Shown: positions 11,410 through 23,162 of the stretch, piece by piece
How the letters are laid out: every line of letters begins with the position of its first letter
Position numbering within the stretch: position 1 is the stretch's first letter
From: Coptis chinensis
Taxonomy: Eukaryota; Streptophyta; Magnoliopsida; Ranunculales; Ranunculaceae
Assembly: GCA_015680905.1 (NCBI GenBank)
Contig: CM027379.1
Coordinates: 28,724,501 to 28,788,500, forward strand
DNA: 64,000 nt
Direction: 5' to 3'
Notes under the pieces: model-generated
The model's input: the letters and a program-made list of their open reading frames with translations, nothing else
Databases searched by the model: none
Told to the model about the DNA's origin: nothing
Program-made: the position numbers and the translations under genes

Positions 11410-11815
11410 ATGAAACCTTCTAGTATCTTCTTCTTATATCTAATAGCCTTGTGTCTCTCATCTCTAAACATCACACATGCATCTTCTCCTTCTATTACTT
11501 CAACATTACTCAAAGGAAGGCGAACCCTGAGGACAATAGAGTTTGAAAAGCTGAATCATCATCAACAAGATCATAACATCAAGGTACGTAATGGTAGAAT
11601 TGAAACTAAAAGCACACACTTCAAGTTTTGTTTTGCTAAATGGGATTGTGTGGTCAATTCAGGTTGCCGGTAAAGACTGGTTTCGAGCAGATGCCAAAAG
11701 ACTTGCCGTTGGAGAAGACGAAGTTGATGAGGATGGAGATGGGCTGCTTTACCATATTGACTACCATGGAGTTTCGACACATCCTTACCCAAGCCCCAAA
11801 CATCCCAGACCATAG
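11410..11815 (+). CDS. Small secreted peptide precursor with C-terminal Asp-Tyr motif
   Basis: Two exons, 11410-11583 and 11663-11815, join in phase 0 across a GT-AG intron (GTACGT donor, TTCAG acceptor) to give 108 residues. Residues 1 to about 25 form a clear signal peptide (hydrophobic IFFLYLIALCLSSL, then HASS). The middle is polar and basic to acidic. An acidic stretch (GEDEVDEDGDG) precedes the C-terminus IDYHGVSTHPYPSPKHPRP, which ends at the stop. A signal peptide, a variable middle and a conserved-looking Pro/His-rich tail with an Asp-Tyr pair are the plan of tyrosine-sulfated plant peptide hormones (PSY, RGF/GLV, CIF). The tail does not match the standard consensus of any of these closely. 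Secretion is well supported; hormone function and sulfation are inference. Confidence 0.7.
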
Positions 11816-12307
11816 GAAGTATTCTCTCATTTTTCCCCATGGGAGAGCTGAGATTCCTGCAGAATGTATGTTATTTTGATATTACAATGTAATGTTACTC
11901 GTATATCTTTATATGAATTATTCCCCCCATGAACATCTGTAAATGCATCATCTCTGCATAAACTTAGCCGTTCACACCTTTTCTTCAATGTAAATTTGTA
12001 ATGTGTGTCAGACAGATTGAGCATACACTGGAACATAAATACATAATAATAATAATAACAAAAAGTCGACCATAGACAAACCAAGTGAACAAGAAGATTT
12101 GTCGAAGACACCGCTTTAGCTCATTCATAGTCGTGACCTCAGGATGCGCACTTGAGCATTTGTAGAGCCTGCTGCTTAGAAAATTCAAATGCAAAATAGC
12201 ATAAAGTAAATGTAAAAAACAGTTGTAGTGCGAGTAACTTTCTAGTATAGAGAAACGAGAGCTTCTGTTCAAAAGTAAATTGGTAAAATATAATGGAGTG
12301 AATATAA
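11816..12307. other. Intergenic DNA between convergent genes
   Basis: Holds the 3' ends of the peptide gene (plus) and the JmjC oxygenase gene (minus). A short AAT/TAA trinucleotide run is at about 12044-12060. No further gene seen. Confidence 0.4.
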
Positions 12308-15300
12308 TCAGTAACATTTTCCATTACAATGCAATGAAAGCATCCCATTCATATATTGTGTTCTGACTCTTTTATATTTGTGAAGTAGCGTCCCAAAGCT
12401 TTCACATGCATCTTCAAATACTACCTCCCTACAGAAATTAGACTTAACCTGCATAAATGCAGATTCTGCGTCCTCTCTATGCTCATTATATAACCGAATA
12501 ATGTTCTCAAATTCAGTCAAAGGATTTTCCCAATGAAGTCCACCCTTTATATTTTCCTTTGGATAAAGGTGGCGAAGCCATCTCATTCTTTGAAACATAT
12601 CTTCATTCTTCTTTTCAACAGCCACTCTGACACTCTTGAACACTTCCACAAATCTCGCATCTCTATCAACTTTACTGATCACGTAGTTGAAAGTGGTTCT
12701 CTGGTTCTGACTGAGAGTATTACTTAGATTTTTGTCTTGTGCATCAGATACGGAAGTAAATGCAACAACCATGCAAGCCTTAGCAAAAGTAGGATCAAGA
12801 ACTCCAATTTGCTGGATAGCAACGTGCAAAAGATTTATTGACATTAAATTCAGAGCCTCCGAAAAAGAGCCAACTGGTGTATACAGCTGTTGTTTCTTGT
12901 TCTGGTTCCAACAATGAAGAGCAACATGAGCAAATCCCTCCCACCTGTGGTCAAGCTACCTGATGAGTAAGATAAATAAAAAATTCTAGGGCAGAGTTGG
13001 TGTGCTCTTTTACATTTAATTCTAAATGTTGTTCATGAAATGGCTGTCATTGGACAAAATTATTACACACAAACTTAATATTTTACTAATCAGCTAATTA
13101 CATGGTTTTCAGTGAAGCACAATCGACAGGAGTTAGGTTTTGTTAGTTACAATAGTTAATGAGCTAGTTTTCCCAGGGACATAGGATCAGACACCTTGTG
13201 TCTGTTTGACATCAATGCACATGTCCACATTACATAAGTTGGAACTAGCTGTGTTAATCCACATGCATTATGGGGCTCACAGCTTGTAAGAACACATAAC
13301 TGCCAAGATATTAGATGGCATTCTGAACCACGGAGAAAGTGAAACAGAAAAATACATTAAAGGATTAAGTAAGGAGAGGGGAAAAAAGTACGTAAGCAAT
13401 GACCGGAAATGAAAGCACTAACTGTATACGAAGTTGTTAACAGAAAAACAGCAAGAGCTAACCATTCTCAACACACAGTATACGCAGACAGAGGTAAATC
13501 CATATTCAAGCAAAACAGAAATCTTTGAAGGCCAAACACATCAAGTCAATGCTTTATCATTGTGTGTTACAAATCATCAAAATTACGGAATCCTCAGCAA
13601 ACAATTGTGTGAAAGGCGTGAAAGGATAGGTAGTCTACTTTTACACTGGGTCCAAAAGTCGTTGGCATCATTATATGATACTAAGCATTCAAAAAACAGC
13701 ATTTGAAGCTTTACTTTTGGACGACCACCCTATTTTTCAACTTTTTGTAAGTCCGAAGTAAGCAATTGGCTCAGACTGTATGACACAATCAATGGACTCA
13801 CCAAATAAAAAGGTGGCACAGATTAATAACAATCTGGGCCCTTAAGCATGTGCACCACATTATTCAGAACAAAAGCACTAGATTTCTAACAAAAGGCTTG
13901 TCTTTTGTTGTAGCAAACAACAGCCTTGTCTTTCGCTATTCGCTTCAGTAATAAGAGTACAAACACGATTTAAGGTCAGGATCATCTTAGATTGAATGCT
14001 ACGACTACGTAAGGTAGATTTAGTGCTATCAGATTGTTAACTACAAAAAAGTGGTAAAGCACAAATGAGTTCTGATTGAATTTCCTCTTCGATTTTTAAG
14101 AGGTTTATAAAGACTTGACAAAAGGAGCTTGGAGGGAGGGTTGTTGATCTTACAACTGAAACAGTCAAGTGAAGGTGTTTTTGTGAATTAGAATAAGGAA
14201 AAGAATCGGTCTCAAGTTTAGCTTTACAGGGTTCTGATGTATCTTGTTCGCAGAAGCAAGAAATGAAAAACACCAATTGTCCAATTTAAATAATCAAAAC
14301 AGACACCTAAACCAAGGCTTTATTTATATTCTTCAAACTAGAAGAGCAATTCTCTAATGAACAACAACAACAGCAACAAATTACAAAGAGGGCTTAGATG
14401 CCTTTAAATAGTTAAGCATATTCCTATATTCAATTGGAAACCACCTAAGAGTCCTATTCCTAATTGAATTAGGAGTTCTAAAATAGAAGCTACTAATAGC
14501 CTATTATTAAACAAATAGGAAAAAAAATACGTACTAGAAAACTAGCTAATTAGAATAAGGAAAAAAAAAAAAAAACATATTCAATTATGACAGTCGTGAC
14601 ATGCTCCTGCATCAACATCAGCAAAATCAAGGAATGGAAGGGTTCAAAAGAAAATAGATTAGTCATGTATAAGTCTTAAGGAACCAAAAGACATCCTACC
14701 ACATAACTTTTAACTTGCCCTGTAGCTATATCAGTAGTTCATTTTTGATACTCATCTAAAATCAAGCCCTGCAAGTAGAATGTCATCAGTTTTTTGGGAC
14801 CACAAACAGAAAATTTTAAAATTTTCGGTCGGTGCCTCATATATGGAGCCTTTTTGTTGATTCTTCTTTATACCTAACCCCTTAATTTAATTTAGCCATA
14901 CAGGGAGTATGTAGCCAGCATATTCATCTTTTCCTTGAAGGCTCCTAGCTAAATTCCTGTTTTTCTTTTGTTTTTTGGGTTAGTTAGGGATAACCAAACC
15001 CCCAGTTGCAAGATCCAATGGCTACGAGATGATTTTTTTTTCACATGAAAAAGCATTACTGTTGGATCTTGCAACCGGGGAAGGGGGGGTATCCCTAATA
15101 TTTTTGAAAATGGGGAGTATCCCTAACTAACCCTTGTTTTTTTTTGTTCAACTGGTCTAAAAAGATATAAATAGTAGCTTGCCAGTCATGAGGCTCTCCT
15201 AGAGGAATGATACTTTCCCTCAAAGGCTACACCAAGAAACTAGAATAGTTTGCAAGATGTCTCACGCGTTTCGGCACTACACCTACTCTTACATATTTTT

Positions 15301-18007
15301 ATTAACTTTGTAGTATAATTACAAATGAATCCTTGTAGGTATATTATATTCCTTATTACAACGACTTAACAAGTTACGCGGAATGTCCAAGCCACTAAAA
15401 TTAAAGCCTATGCAATTTTCCCAATTCACTAAACCTTAGTCATTTATAACTCCAAAAATATGGACTGTCCTACTATACTTTAATTAATTTCCAGTTCATA
15501 TGTTTACTTTTGTTGAAATACTTAATTGCTTGTTCCAATTGAAGGTGTATGCTTACAAGGCTTACGCCTATTGTGCCTTAAAACTTTTTCTTCGCCTAAC
15601 TTTAGGTGCTTTCAAATACTTTGCTGCAGCAAGTACAGCCTTTGATTATCAGCACAAAGCAAAAACATGGCGCCCCACATTAATATGGGACAGCCTAATG
15701 GTTCCCGAGTCCCGACTATAAAAGCTACTAATTCTAACTATCTTTGTCATCTACATATCCAACCAAATTTCGAGAAAACACAGTAGAAAGTAACAAAGCA
15801 AGTGGGTGACAAACTCCAGCCATAAATTGGTTGAGAAAGAAACAGTACAACAATCAATTCACCAGCTAAAAAATAATATCAACGTAAGGAAGATCCACTT
15901 ACTCAAAAGGAGGTTCAATCTCGATCCCAAGCGTTAAGTGAAAGGAAAATCCACTCAATGCATCGTTCATCTCAGACCCACTGTCATCAGAGATGGTACA
16001 GGCCTCATGAGGACAACCTCTAGGAATGTATAAAATGTCACCTTCTCCAAGCAAAAACTGCTTGCATTCGGATTCAAGATTGTCACCTTCAAAACCAATA
16101 TTCCTATCAAGAGGTTCATACAAACGAGGTAGGTGTACAGTTGATTGAGGATAAACATTCCACTTCTTTTGTCCAAGAATTTGGCATACAAATACACAGT
16201 GATCATCATAGTGCCGAGCCAAACCCTGCGATCTAGGAGGTGTCAGGTATGAGTTAGCTCCCACAGATGGTTGACCAAACAAAACTGCTAAGGCATTTGC
16301 AATAGAAGCAATACTCTGTGAGCGGAACTCCATACCGCGCAGAGCAATTGAATAACCCTCTCGATATGCTTCCTCACATTTCTGAATGTTGATGAAATTA
16401 GGATCGCTTATGCAGCTTGGACCTGTGCATTCCTTCAGAAAGTGCACCTCTGTTTTCAAGTTCCCACGACTGGTTCCAAGACTTCCCTCCACTGCTTTTA
16501 CAACCCGAATGTCCTGGCCATAGATTATCTGGTGGCCTAGTCCATCCTTATTCTCTTTCAGGAAATTAAGGATATCTAGTTCATCTGAAGGAAGAGGCGG
16601 ACAAGAAACCAGACCTTCGATGATGGAAGAAAGAACATCATGTATTCCCATAGAGTTGAAAGACTGGATAAAGGAATTCAAACTATCTTGAGGGCCACTC
16701 AGGGGCTCTAAGAGCCTCCTTAAGACAAATGGTGAATTCTCCCAATAGTTGAAAATAAAATGTTCAAATACAGATTGGTTTGGACCAAAAATGCTCTTCT
16801 TAACCTTGTCAGATATGCAGGTGGTAGTATTGCCAGATTTAATAGAAAGCCTAAATATACTTTGAGTCAGATCATGCAGTTTAACAATGCTCAAACAGGA
16901 ATGTCTCTTTCGACTGCAATTTGTGAAGTCACTCTGTGAACTTTGGTTTTGCACTTGTACCAAGAAGGCTTTCAGATAACTCAAAATGATTGCAGACAGT
17001 TCCTCCGGGATTCCAGACAACTGCTTGACATTGCATGTATTGATGAGGGTCACAGTCGCTTCAAGAATCAATCCTCGAAATGCATTTTCTTTGACTTCTC
17101 CTCCTGGACACTTACTGCTTCCCCTCCCCATACTGCATAAATAAACAAAGTTTGCAGGCAAGATTGCATCCTGAAGAAATACAGACCTATGAGTCAGGTT
17201 AGATTCATGTACAAAACTCAATAGAGCAAGCCAATGGAGCACCTTAGTTTCTCCAGTCAAGTGTGCTTAGTAAGTAATAAAGCTTACACACAAATATCAA
17301 TTAAGACTATAAATGGAATTTAACAAACACAATAATCAGAAATGGCTCACAAGAAACATTCTCAAAACAAAAATAAAGTTCATTTTACCTACAACAAGAC
17401 AACCAGAATTTACGCAACACAAATAAGTATAAACCATTCATAATTCCCTTCACAATTCAATTTAAGCAAACATCTACAATCCATAAAACCATGAACAAAA
17501 CATCATAAACACTTACATAAGCTTCTCCACAGCATGCAACTCGCAAAACCTTTGGCGCCCAACGGAAGTAGTACAAACATCCAAAACAGCATTACAAGCA
17601 GCCAATGCAACACTCTTACTCCCAATCCCCACACCCTCCAACAACCCCTTCAACACCTCTTCATCACAAGCAACTCTTTCATTCATTTCAAATGATTCAA
17701 GACAAAGAGCACCAACAATCTCAGCTGTTTTTGTCGCAATGGAAGGAGTTGTTAAAAGGGGTGGAAGAAGAGATAAAAACAAGTTGAAGTTGTTGTTTGT
17801 TGTTGTTGTTAAGGTTTTGAGGTGGTGGGGTTTATGGAGTTTGGTCAAGTGTTTTGTTAAGACATTTTTAGCGAAATTTGAGGTGGCCAAGTTTTTAAGT
17901 GATGCAAGTATTGTTGGGAAAATGATGACGTCGATGTTTTCATTGATTTTCTTGCTCTTTCTCTTCCTCTTCTTCTTCATCTCGTGTTGTTTTTGCTGCT
18001 GCTTCAT
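12308..18007 (-). CDS. NO66-like JmjC-domain ribosomal oxygenase / histidyl hydroxylase
   Basis: Three exons (17517-18007, 15903-17186, 12308-12944) join in phase to give 803 residues. The N-terminus is very basic (KKKRKRKSKK), fitting a nuclear or nucleolar protein, and is followed by a helical region. The JmjC core lies in exon 2, with the iron-binding pair in ARHYDDH (His489, Asp491) and the second histidine in PRGCPHEAC (His557). Exon 3 continues from IEIEPPFE into WEGFAHVALHCW and a helical C-terminal domain. NO66/MINA-type enzymes are Fe(II)/2-oxoglutarate dioxygenases that hydroxylate ribosomal protein histidines and have been proposed to demethylate histones. The exon 2 acceptor was chosen because it restores the frame at MSVFLQDAILP. 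The second intron is about 3 kb and holds a MITE. The frame looks intact. Confidence 0.87.
14977..15133. mobile_element. 157-bp MITE with 9-bp target duplication (Mutator-like)
   Basis: The ends GGGTTAGTTAGGGATA and TATCCCTAACTAACCC are perfect 16-bp inverted repeats, with further internal complementarity (GTTGCAAGATCCAA against TTGGATCTTGCAAC). The flanks repeat TTGTTTTTT (9 bases) on both sides, as expected for Mutator-type insertion, although the low complexity of this word weakens the evidence. It lies in the second intron of the NO66-like gene. Confidence 0.65.
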
Positions 18008-18401
18008 TTTTTTTCTCTTTTCTTTTTTCGATTAACAACTGTTCTTAAAATTCGAAATTCGAAATTAATACAAGGATAAATTATTCAAACTTGAATATTT
18101 GAAATTGATGTTGAACTTATAAGTTTGTGTTAATATCTCCAAAATTCATACAAAAGTTAAAAGAAAATATAAATAAAATACAAAAATATTAAAGTTAGGG
18201 TCTTGAAATTGTGCGGGTCAACAGGATTGGGTCAACGACTTTTGACACGGTGCGGGTCGGGTTTGAACATATAACCTACACCCATAGCCCGACGGCGTAA
18301 AAACGGTGGCGTGGCAGGACGGCTCTGTTTTTGGGTCGGTGCGGGTGAAGACCGGGTACCCTACCGGATGATGGGTCAACGGTTTTTTTTACACTCCTAA
18401 G
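18008..18401. other. Upstream region of the NO66-like gene
   Basis: No gene seen. A GC-richer patch at about 18195-18400 has GCGGGTCGGG-type words like those of hAT-derived MITEs, but no matching ends could be defined. Confidence 0.3.
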
Positions 18402-18665
18402 TGGAAGTATAAGGTGAATTGAGAGCTAATTTTTTGTGGAAATATACATAATCTTGACAAAAAATCAGCTCAATTGAATATGTTTAAACTTATCAAAAAT
18501 TATACCTAAATTAAACAAATATGGGCCGTTGGATAATTTAAAAACATTATAAATGATTTTTTATGGGGTTGTACATCTTCAAATGAATTGATTTTTTTGT
18601 AAAGATAGTCTATATTATGTGAAGAATATCTCCACAAAAAATTAGCTTCTAATTCATTGTATTTA
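18402..18665. mobile_element. Foldback element, about 260 bp
   Basis: The left arm contains GAGAGCTAATTTTTTGTGGA (from about 18420). The right arm, read on the other strand, contains GAAGCTAATTTTTTGTGGAG at about 18640. Imperfect complementarity extends through both arms. No coding capacity and no secure target duplication. Confidence 0.5.
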
Positions 18666-18754
18666 GTGGTAGAGTTTTTTTGGAGTCACTTTTTAAGTGG
18701 AGTTCATATAACCATCCCCATCAAAATTTGTTGAAGATATATGATATACTTGAT

Positions 18755-18998
18755 ACTAGCTTGTAGGCCTATGCATACGCACCGGCTCTTTTGAAAACAT
18801 TTAGATTTTTTTTCTAACCCGTTGACTACCGTTTTAGTCGCTAACCCATTTTAATTTTTTAATAAATTGTTTTAAAATTAAAACAATTTGTTATAAAATT
18901 AAAACGGGTTAGTGATTAAAACGGTAGTCCCAATTTTCTAAAAAAAATCTAAATATTTTCAAAAAAGCCGGTGCATATGCACGGACGTACAAGCTAGT
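18755..18998. mobile_element. Two Helitron-type 3' ends head-to-head, forming a 244-bp foldback
   Basis: The right side ends GTGCATATGCACGGACGTAC then AAGCTAGT: a short GTGCATATGCAC hairpin about 11 bases before CTAGT, which is the layout of a Helitron 3' terminus (CTRR-T). The left side is its reverse complement, starting ACTAGCTTGTAGG. The arms stay complementary nearly to the centre (CTAACCCGTT with AACGGGTTAG; CCGTTTTAGTC with GATTAAAACGG). No frame for a Rep/helicase protein. Confidence 0.6.
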
Positions 18999-19057
18999 AT
19001 ATATTATAGATGTACCGTCTAAAACTCTCTAGCTAATTACGAAAAAATAATATACTG

Positions 19058-19460
19058 TCTATATACTAAAGCAGAGACTTCTAAAAGAAATTTGTCTCTC
19101 TCCTATGTGACACTCTAATATAATATATGTTATTTTCTCTTTCCTATGTGGTACTCTAATATGAAAGATAGTTTTTTCTAATAGCCTACAATCCCACGTA
19201 TTTAGAGAGTTTCAGTGTATTTCTAATTCTTACATTTAAAGAGTTTGAGTGTATTTCCAATTCTTATATATTTGATAAAATAAAAATAAAAAATGCTAAA
19301 AAATAGGTGATTTGTAGTAGATAATCAAACACTTTTAGTGTTCCAATTCTTTGCTAAAAAATAGTTGATTTGTAGAAGCTAATTTCCCTATTATAAATCA
19401 TACACTTTTAGTGTATATGATAAAGCACAAACTTATTTCGAATATATCATTAACGCGACC
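19058..19460 (+). mobile_element. Helitron 5'-end fragment
   Basis: Begins TCTATATACTAAAGCAGAG, with the 5'-TC of Helitrons. It is homologous for about 400 bases to the reverse complement of 37950-38358, the 5' end of the large element described there. Shared words in order include TCTCTCTCCTATGTG, TAATATGAAAGATA, GTGTATTTCTAATTCTTA and TTTTAGTGT. No matching plus-oriented 3' end was found to the right, so this is a fragment. Confidence 0.6.
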
Positions 19461-19734
19461 TTAAAAACACTACATATTATTCAATTAAGAACTTATTATA
19501 GGGTGTATAGAAAGAGAGCACATATTATTCAGCACTATCAAAACGTATTATTTAGTTAAGAACTTATTATAGGGTGTATAGAGAGAGAGAGAGCACATAT
19601 TATTCAGCACTGTCAAAACATTGTTTGTTTAGCTTAATAATTATTCATTGTTGTGTAGTTTAAATGATACATTGTGAGATTTATTTGACTAATTAATAGG
19701 AGAGAAATTCCCATTTTAATAGGAGATGACATCG

Positions 19735-20590
19735 AATTTTAATAGAGTTCGAAAAATACTCCTTGTGGAAGCTTTAATATTAAGACTAGCTTGTAGGCCT
19801 ACGCACCGACTTTTTTGAACACGTTTAGATATTTTTTCTAACCCGTTGACTACTATTTTAGTCGCTAACCCATTTTAAATTTTTAACAAATTATTTTAAA
19901 TGAAATTTTAATTAAGTTTTAAAAACTCGTTTTTTCAATTGGAAAAGAGATTTTGTTTTAATAGGAGAAGGACTCCCGCTTTAATTAGAAGTGTTAGGAT
20001 TTGTTTTAATAGGATAAGAATTTTCTTTATAATAGAAGAGGAATTCCCGTTTTAATAGGAGATGACGTGGAATTTTGTTGGAGTTTGAAAAATACCCCTT
20101 GTGGGAGCTTTAATATTAAGACTAGCTTGTAGGCCCGTGCATACGCACAAATTCTTTTGAAAATATTTAGATATTTTTTAGAAATTTGGGACTACCGTTT
20201 TAGTCGCTAACCCGTTTTAATTTTCTAACAAATTATTTTAATTAAGTTTTAAAAACCCATTTTTTTTTCAATTGAGAGAGAGATCATGTTTTAATAGAAA
20301 AATAATTCCCATTTTAATTAAATATGCTAGATTTTCCCTTTCCAATAGTAGATGAATTTCCATTTTAATAGGAGAATGATTCCCGCTTTAATTAGAAGTG
20401 TTAGAATTTGTTTCAAACTATTCAAGAACAGATGAATCCGTTATAATATGAGAGGAATTCCCATTGTAAAAAAAGATTTCCATTTTTCAAATATGAGAAA
20501 AATTACCATTTTTATAGTAGTGAAATTCCAATTTTAATAAGAGACAACGTGGAATTTTAATAGAGCTCGAAAAATACTCATTGTGGGAGT
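19735..20590 (-). mobile_element. Tandem Helitron-derived 3'-end units
   Basis: ACTAGCTTGTAGGCC occurs at 19785 and again at 20121 (336 bases apart). Each is preceded by a GAAAAATAC..CTTGTGG.AGCTTTAATATTAAG module and followed by the same CTAACCCG/TAGTCGCTAACCC stretch. A third copy of the preceding module is at about 20550-20590. Read on the minus strand, the units end in hairpin plus CTAGT, like Helitron 3' ends. Non-coding. Confidence 0.5.
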
Positions 20591-20594
20591 TGTG

Positions 20595-20770
20595 GGCTAT
20601 GCTATCAATATCGGATTAATCGGCCGATTAATTGCCGATTAATCGCGTATCACTTGTAAACCGATTAGTTTTTACCGATTTTTTTACTTTTTCTAACCGA
20701 ACCGATTTAATCACTGAATTGACCGATTAATTGGCCGAGATGACCGATTTCTTGCTAAACCGAGAAAAAA
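20595..20770. mobile_element. ATCGG/CCGATTAAT-rich fragment related to the Mutator-like element at 50.6 kb
   Basis: Repeated GATTAATCGGCCGATTAAT words match the subterminal regions of the element at 50611-51629 (GCGATTAATCGCCGATTAAA). Only part of a terminus is present and no target duplication was seen. Confidence 0.4.
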
Positions 20771-21170
20771 ATTATTGAAAATATTGGTTTCCCATAAAAA
20801 AAAAAAACGTAAAATTAACGACAAATTAACGAATTAGATTCTTAAATCGTATTAATAATAATAGAACCCAATCAATACACAAAGCTAAGAATTTACTTAT
20901 TTTTCCCTTTTTAATGAAAGTTAAATATACAAATTATTGTATTATCTCTCTAATAAATATTTAACGTAATTTTTGTGTTTGACATATTTGTAGTACTCTG
21001 AAATTAAACTAGTTAGATGTGTTTATGAAAATTTGATATTTTTTTTGTTGTATATCGGATCACTGTTTAGAAATATTTGGTATGATTAAACTAATATATA
21101 GATCCGATATATTAAGCCGCAAAGGGCTTATTATTTCATCTTCCCTTATCTTCTTCTTCAGCTGGCATAC
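20771..21170. other. Upstream region of the chloroplast IF-1 gene
   Basis: AT-rich non-coding DNA. The last 50 bases before the start codon are pyrimidine-rich (CTTCCCTTATCTTCTTCTTC), as is common in plant 5' leaders. Confidence 0.4.
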
Positions 21171-21587
21171 ATGGCTTCCTACACTACACATCCAAACTCC
21201 ATCATCTCTTCATTTCTACCTTTCCCCACTCTCTCCCTAAAGAAAACAACTATACCATTATTTCCCTCAGCTTTAACCAATCTTAGTTTTTCGACTCAAC
21301 CTCAAAGGTTCCGTTGCTTTGCGGGAAGTAGTTCAAAGGGAGTACCAGGAGTGAAAGAAGAGAAATGGGTACAAGAAGGTTTAATTACTGAATCATTACC
21401 AAATGGTATGTTTCGAGTGAAATTAGATAATCAAGATTTAGTTCTGGGCCATGTTTCGGGGAGGATTCGAAAGAGTTTTGTTCGGATATTACCTGGAGAT
21501 AGAGTCAGGATTGAAGTCAGTCGTTATGATTCTACTAGGGGAAGGATAGTTTACAGACTTCGTAACAGTAAAGATTCTAGCACTTGA
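21171..21587 (+). CDS. infA: Translation initiation factor IF-1, chloroplast-targeted, nuclear gene
   Basis: A single intron-free exon of 138 residues. Residues 1 to about 50 are rich in Ser, Thr and basic residues and poor in acidic ones, like a plastid transit peptide. From about residue 58 the protein is a complete IF-1 S1/OB-fold: [20 protein letters not shown], then [36 protein letters not shown] and [10 protein letters not shown]-1 binds the 30S ribosomal A site and helps IF-2 and IF-3 in initiation; this form serves plastid ribosomes. In many eudicots the plastid infA gene has been lost and replaced by such a nuclear copy; transfer is inferred here from the transit peptide. The first ATG after the pyrimidine-rich leader was chosen as the start. 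Confidence 0.95.
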   Translation: MASYTTHPNSIISSFLPFPTLSLKKTTIPLFPSALTNLSFSTQPQRFRCFAGSSSKGVPGVKEEKWVQEGLITESLPNGMFRVKLDNQDLVLGHVSGRIRKSFVRILPGDRVRIEVSRYDSTRGRIVYRLRNSKDSST

Positions 21588-23162
21588 GTTTTTTCTTTAT
21601 GTGCAATGTAAGCTATATATAAATATTGCTGCATAACTTAACTCTTGGTTTGGGTTTTATCATGGACTTGCCTTTATCTTCTTATGTATTTCATGTTTTT
21701 AATCATAGTTTGTGACTATACAGATTTTGTGCAATATGAGCGTATATGGTGCTGTAGTTGTGCTCGTGTGTTTATTTTGGGCATTATGGACTATGTGGCA
21801 TGTTTTGTTGTTTTAGAATTTAGAAGGGGAGCTGCAAGATGAATTTTAATAACAGTCACACAATCTTGTATTTGTCGAGATGGAAATGCCCCTGTGCTAG
21901 CTGAAGATGTGTCGTAGGTAGAGTTTTATCAGAACTCCATCTCCATTGAGAGATATAACTTTTGACCTAGTTTCGCTCGTTTGCCTCCATTGTGTGGGGC
22001 ACTATTTGTTGGTGGAGCACTTCTGCGACTCCCACAAGCCAAGAACCGTCTAAATTTTTTGTATCCAACACCCTTCACTTGATATTGAGCACTGCCTATC
22101 TCCTTACCTGTTCCTTGATTGTTAGTTCCTATTGCCGTGTCAAAACTATCATCACCGTCATTGTTGTATTTTAAAGTCTAAATGGAAGTAGATAGTTAGT
22201 ATCAGTAGAGTCTTCTGTACAAATTTTAGTCATTCCTGATAGGGGAAGGACTTGAGAATTTGAAATTCAGTTCTTTCCGAGGCTCTGCTTGATTATGTCT
22301 CTGGAGACTTTCATTAAGCATTGTTTGTGTTGTTGACTTGGGTTTTGAGATGGTGAAATATTTTGAGCTTGCTCAAAGACAGTCTGGCTGAAGTTTGAAA
22401 GCAAGTTAGTGACGGATAAGAGTGTTGGAATATGAGAGTAACCGGATGTAAATGGGGTCATGACAGAATGGTGAGTGTTCCCTGCTTTTCTTACTCTTTC
22501 TCTTGAGCCTATACTGCTGCTGTAGCTGCTTCTTCATGTTGTGATCTGGATTCTGTGGAGTTATTGCTTGCAAAAGCTGGTTACGTCTACTGAGGTTCAA
22601 AAATCAACCAACATTGTTGATCCCCGAGAAACAAGTTCGCGCTATATGTTGAAGATACTAGCAAAGTAACAATAAGGTAGTCGATTGTGCTAATAAAAGG
22701 GAAGGTAAAAAAAAAGGATCCGTGTTGGCTGATATATCATATAGGTCAGAAATTTTACAGGTTCCCAAAGAAAGATATGTATCCTTGTTGTTCGCTACGC
22801 TTGGCGCTTCCCCTTTCCAAAGCCATAGCACTACCATATCTGTAATCCATAGGAAGAGCAGTATAAGATGTTTACATCCCATGGAGCTTTAGTTTGTGCA
22901 AAAAGCAAACATTCTATACATCTACATTGCTGATGGGCAAACTTGAAATCCAACAGTAAGGTCAGCCCAGTAGGCATGTAGTGTGTGTACGTAATATAAC
23001 CTGATGCACAGAACAAATTTGCACAAACTCGTTCTTGAGTACAGTTGGCACACTAAAACATCTGACCGGCCATGTTCGATCATGAAATTATCGTAAGTAG
23101 TAGTAGATTTCATCTTTAACTCTTCGTTTTTTTTATGAACTTTTCACTTGTAAGTCCGAAGA
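21588..23162. other. Intergenic DNA, no gene seen
   Basis: Contains the 3' end of the IF-1 transcript. Several short open frames on both strands lack any family resemblance. Confidence 0.3.

Noticed and set aside
17187-17260. Extending NO66-like exon 2 upstream to KVLHWLALLSF
   Set aside because: No acceptor there matches the phase left by exon 1. The ATAG acceptor at 17187-17188 gives MSVFLQDAILP, which restores the frame and fits the family.
17739-18035. 98-codon plus-strand open frame opposite exon 1 of the NO66-like gene
   Set aside because: It is the antisense shadow of a low-complexity Lys- and Thr-rich exon and gives a Phe/Leu/Cys-rich chance product.
18195-18400. GC-richer GCGGGTCGGG patch as a second hAT-type MITE
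   Set aside because: Word content is similar to the element at 8.8 kb, but no paired inverted ends or 8-bp target duplication could be found.
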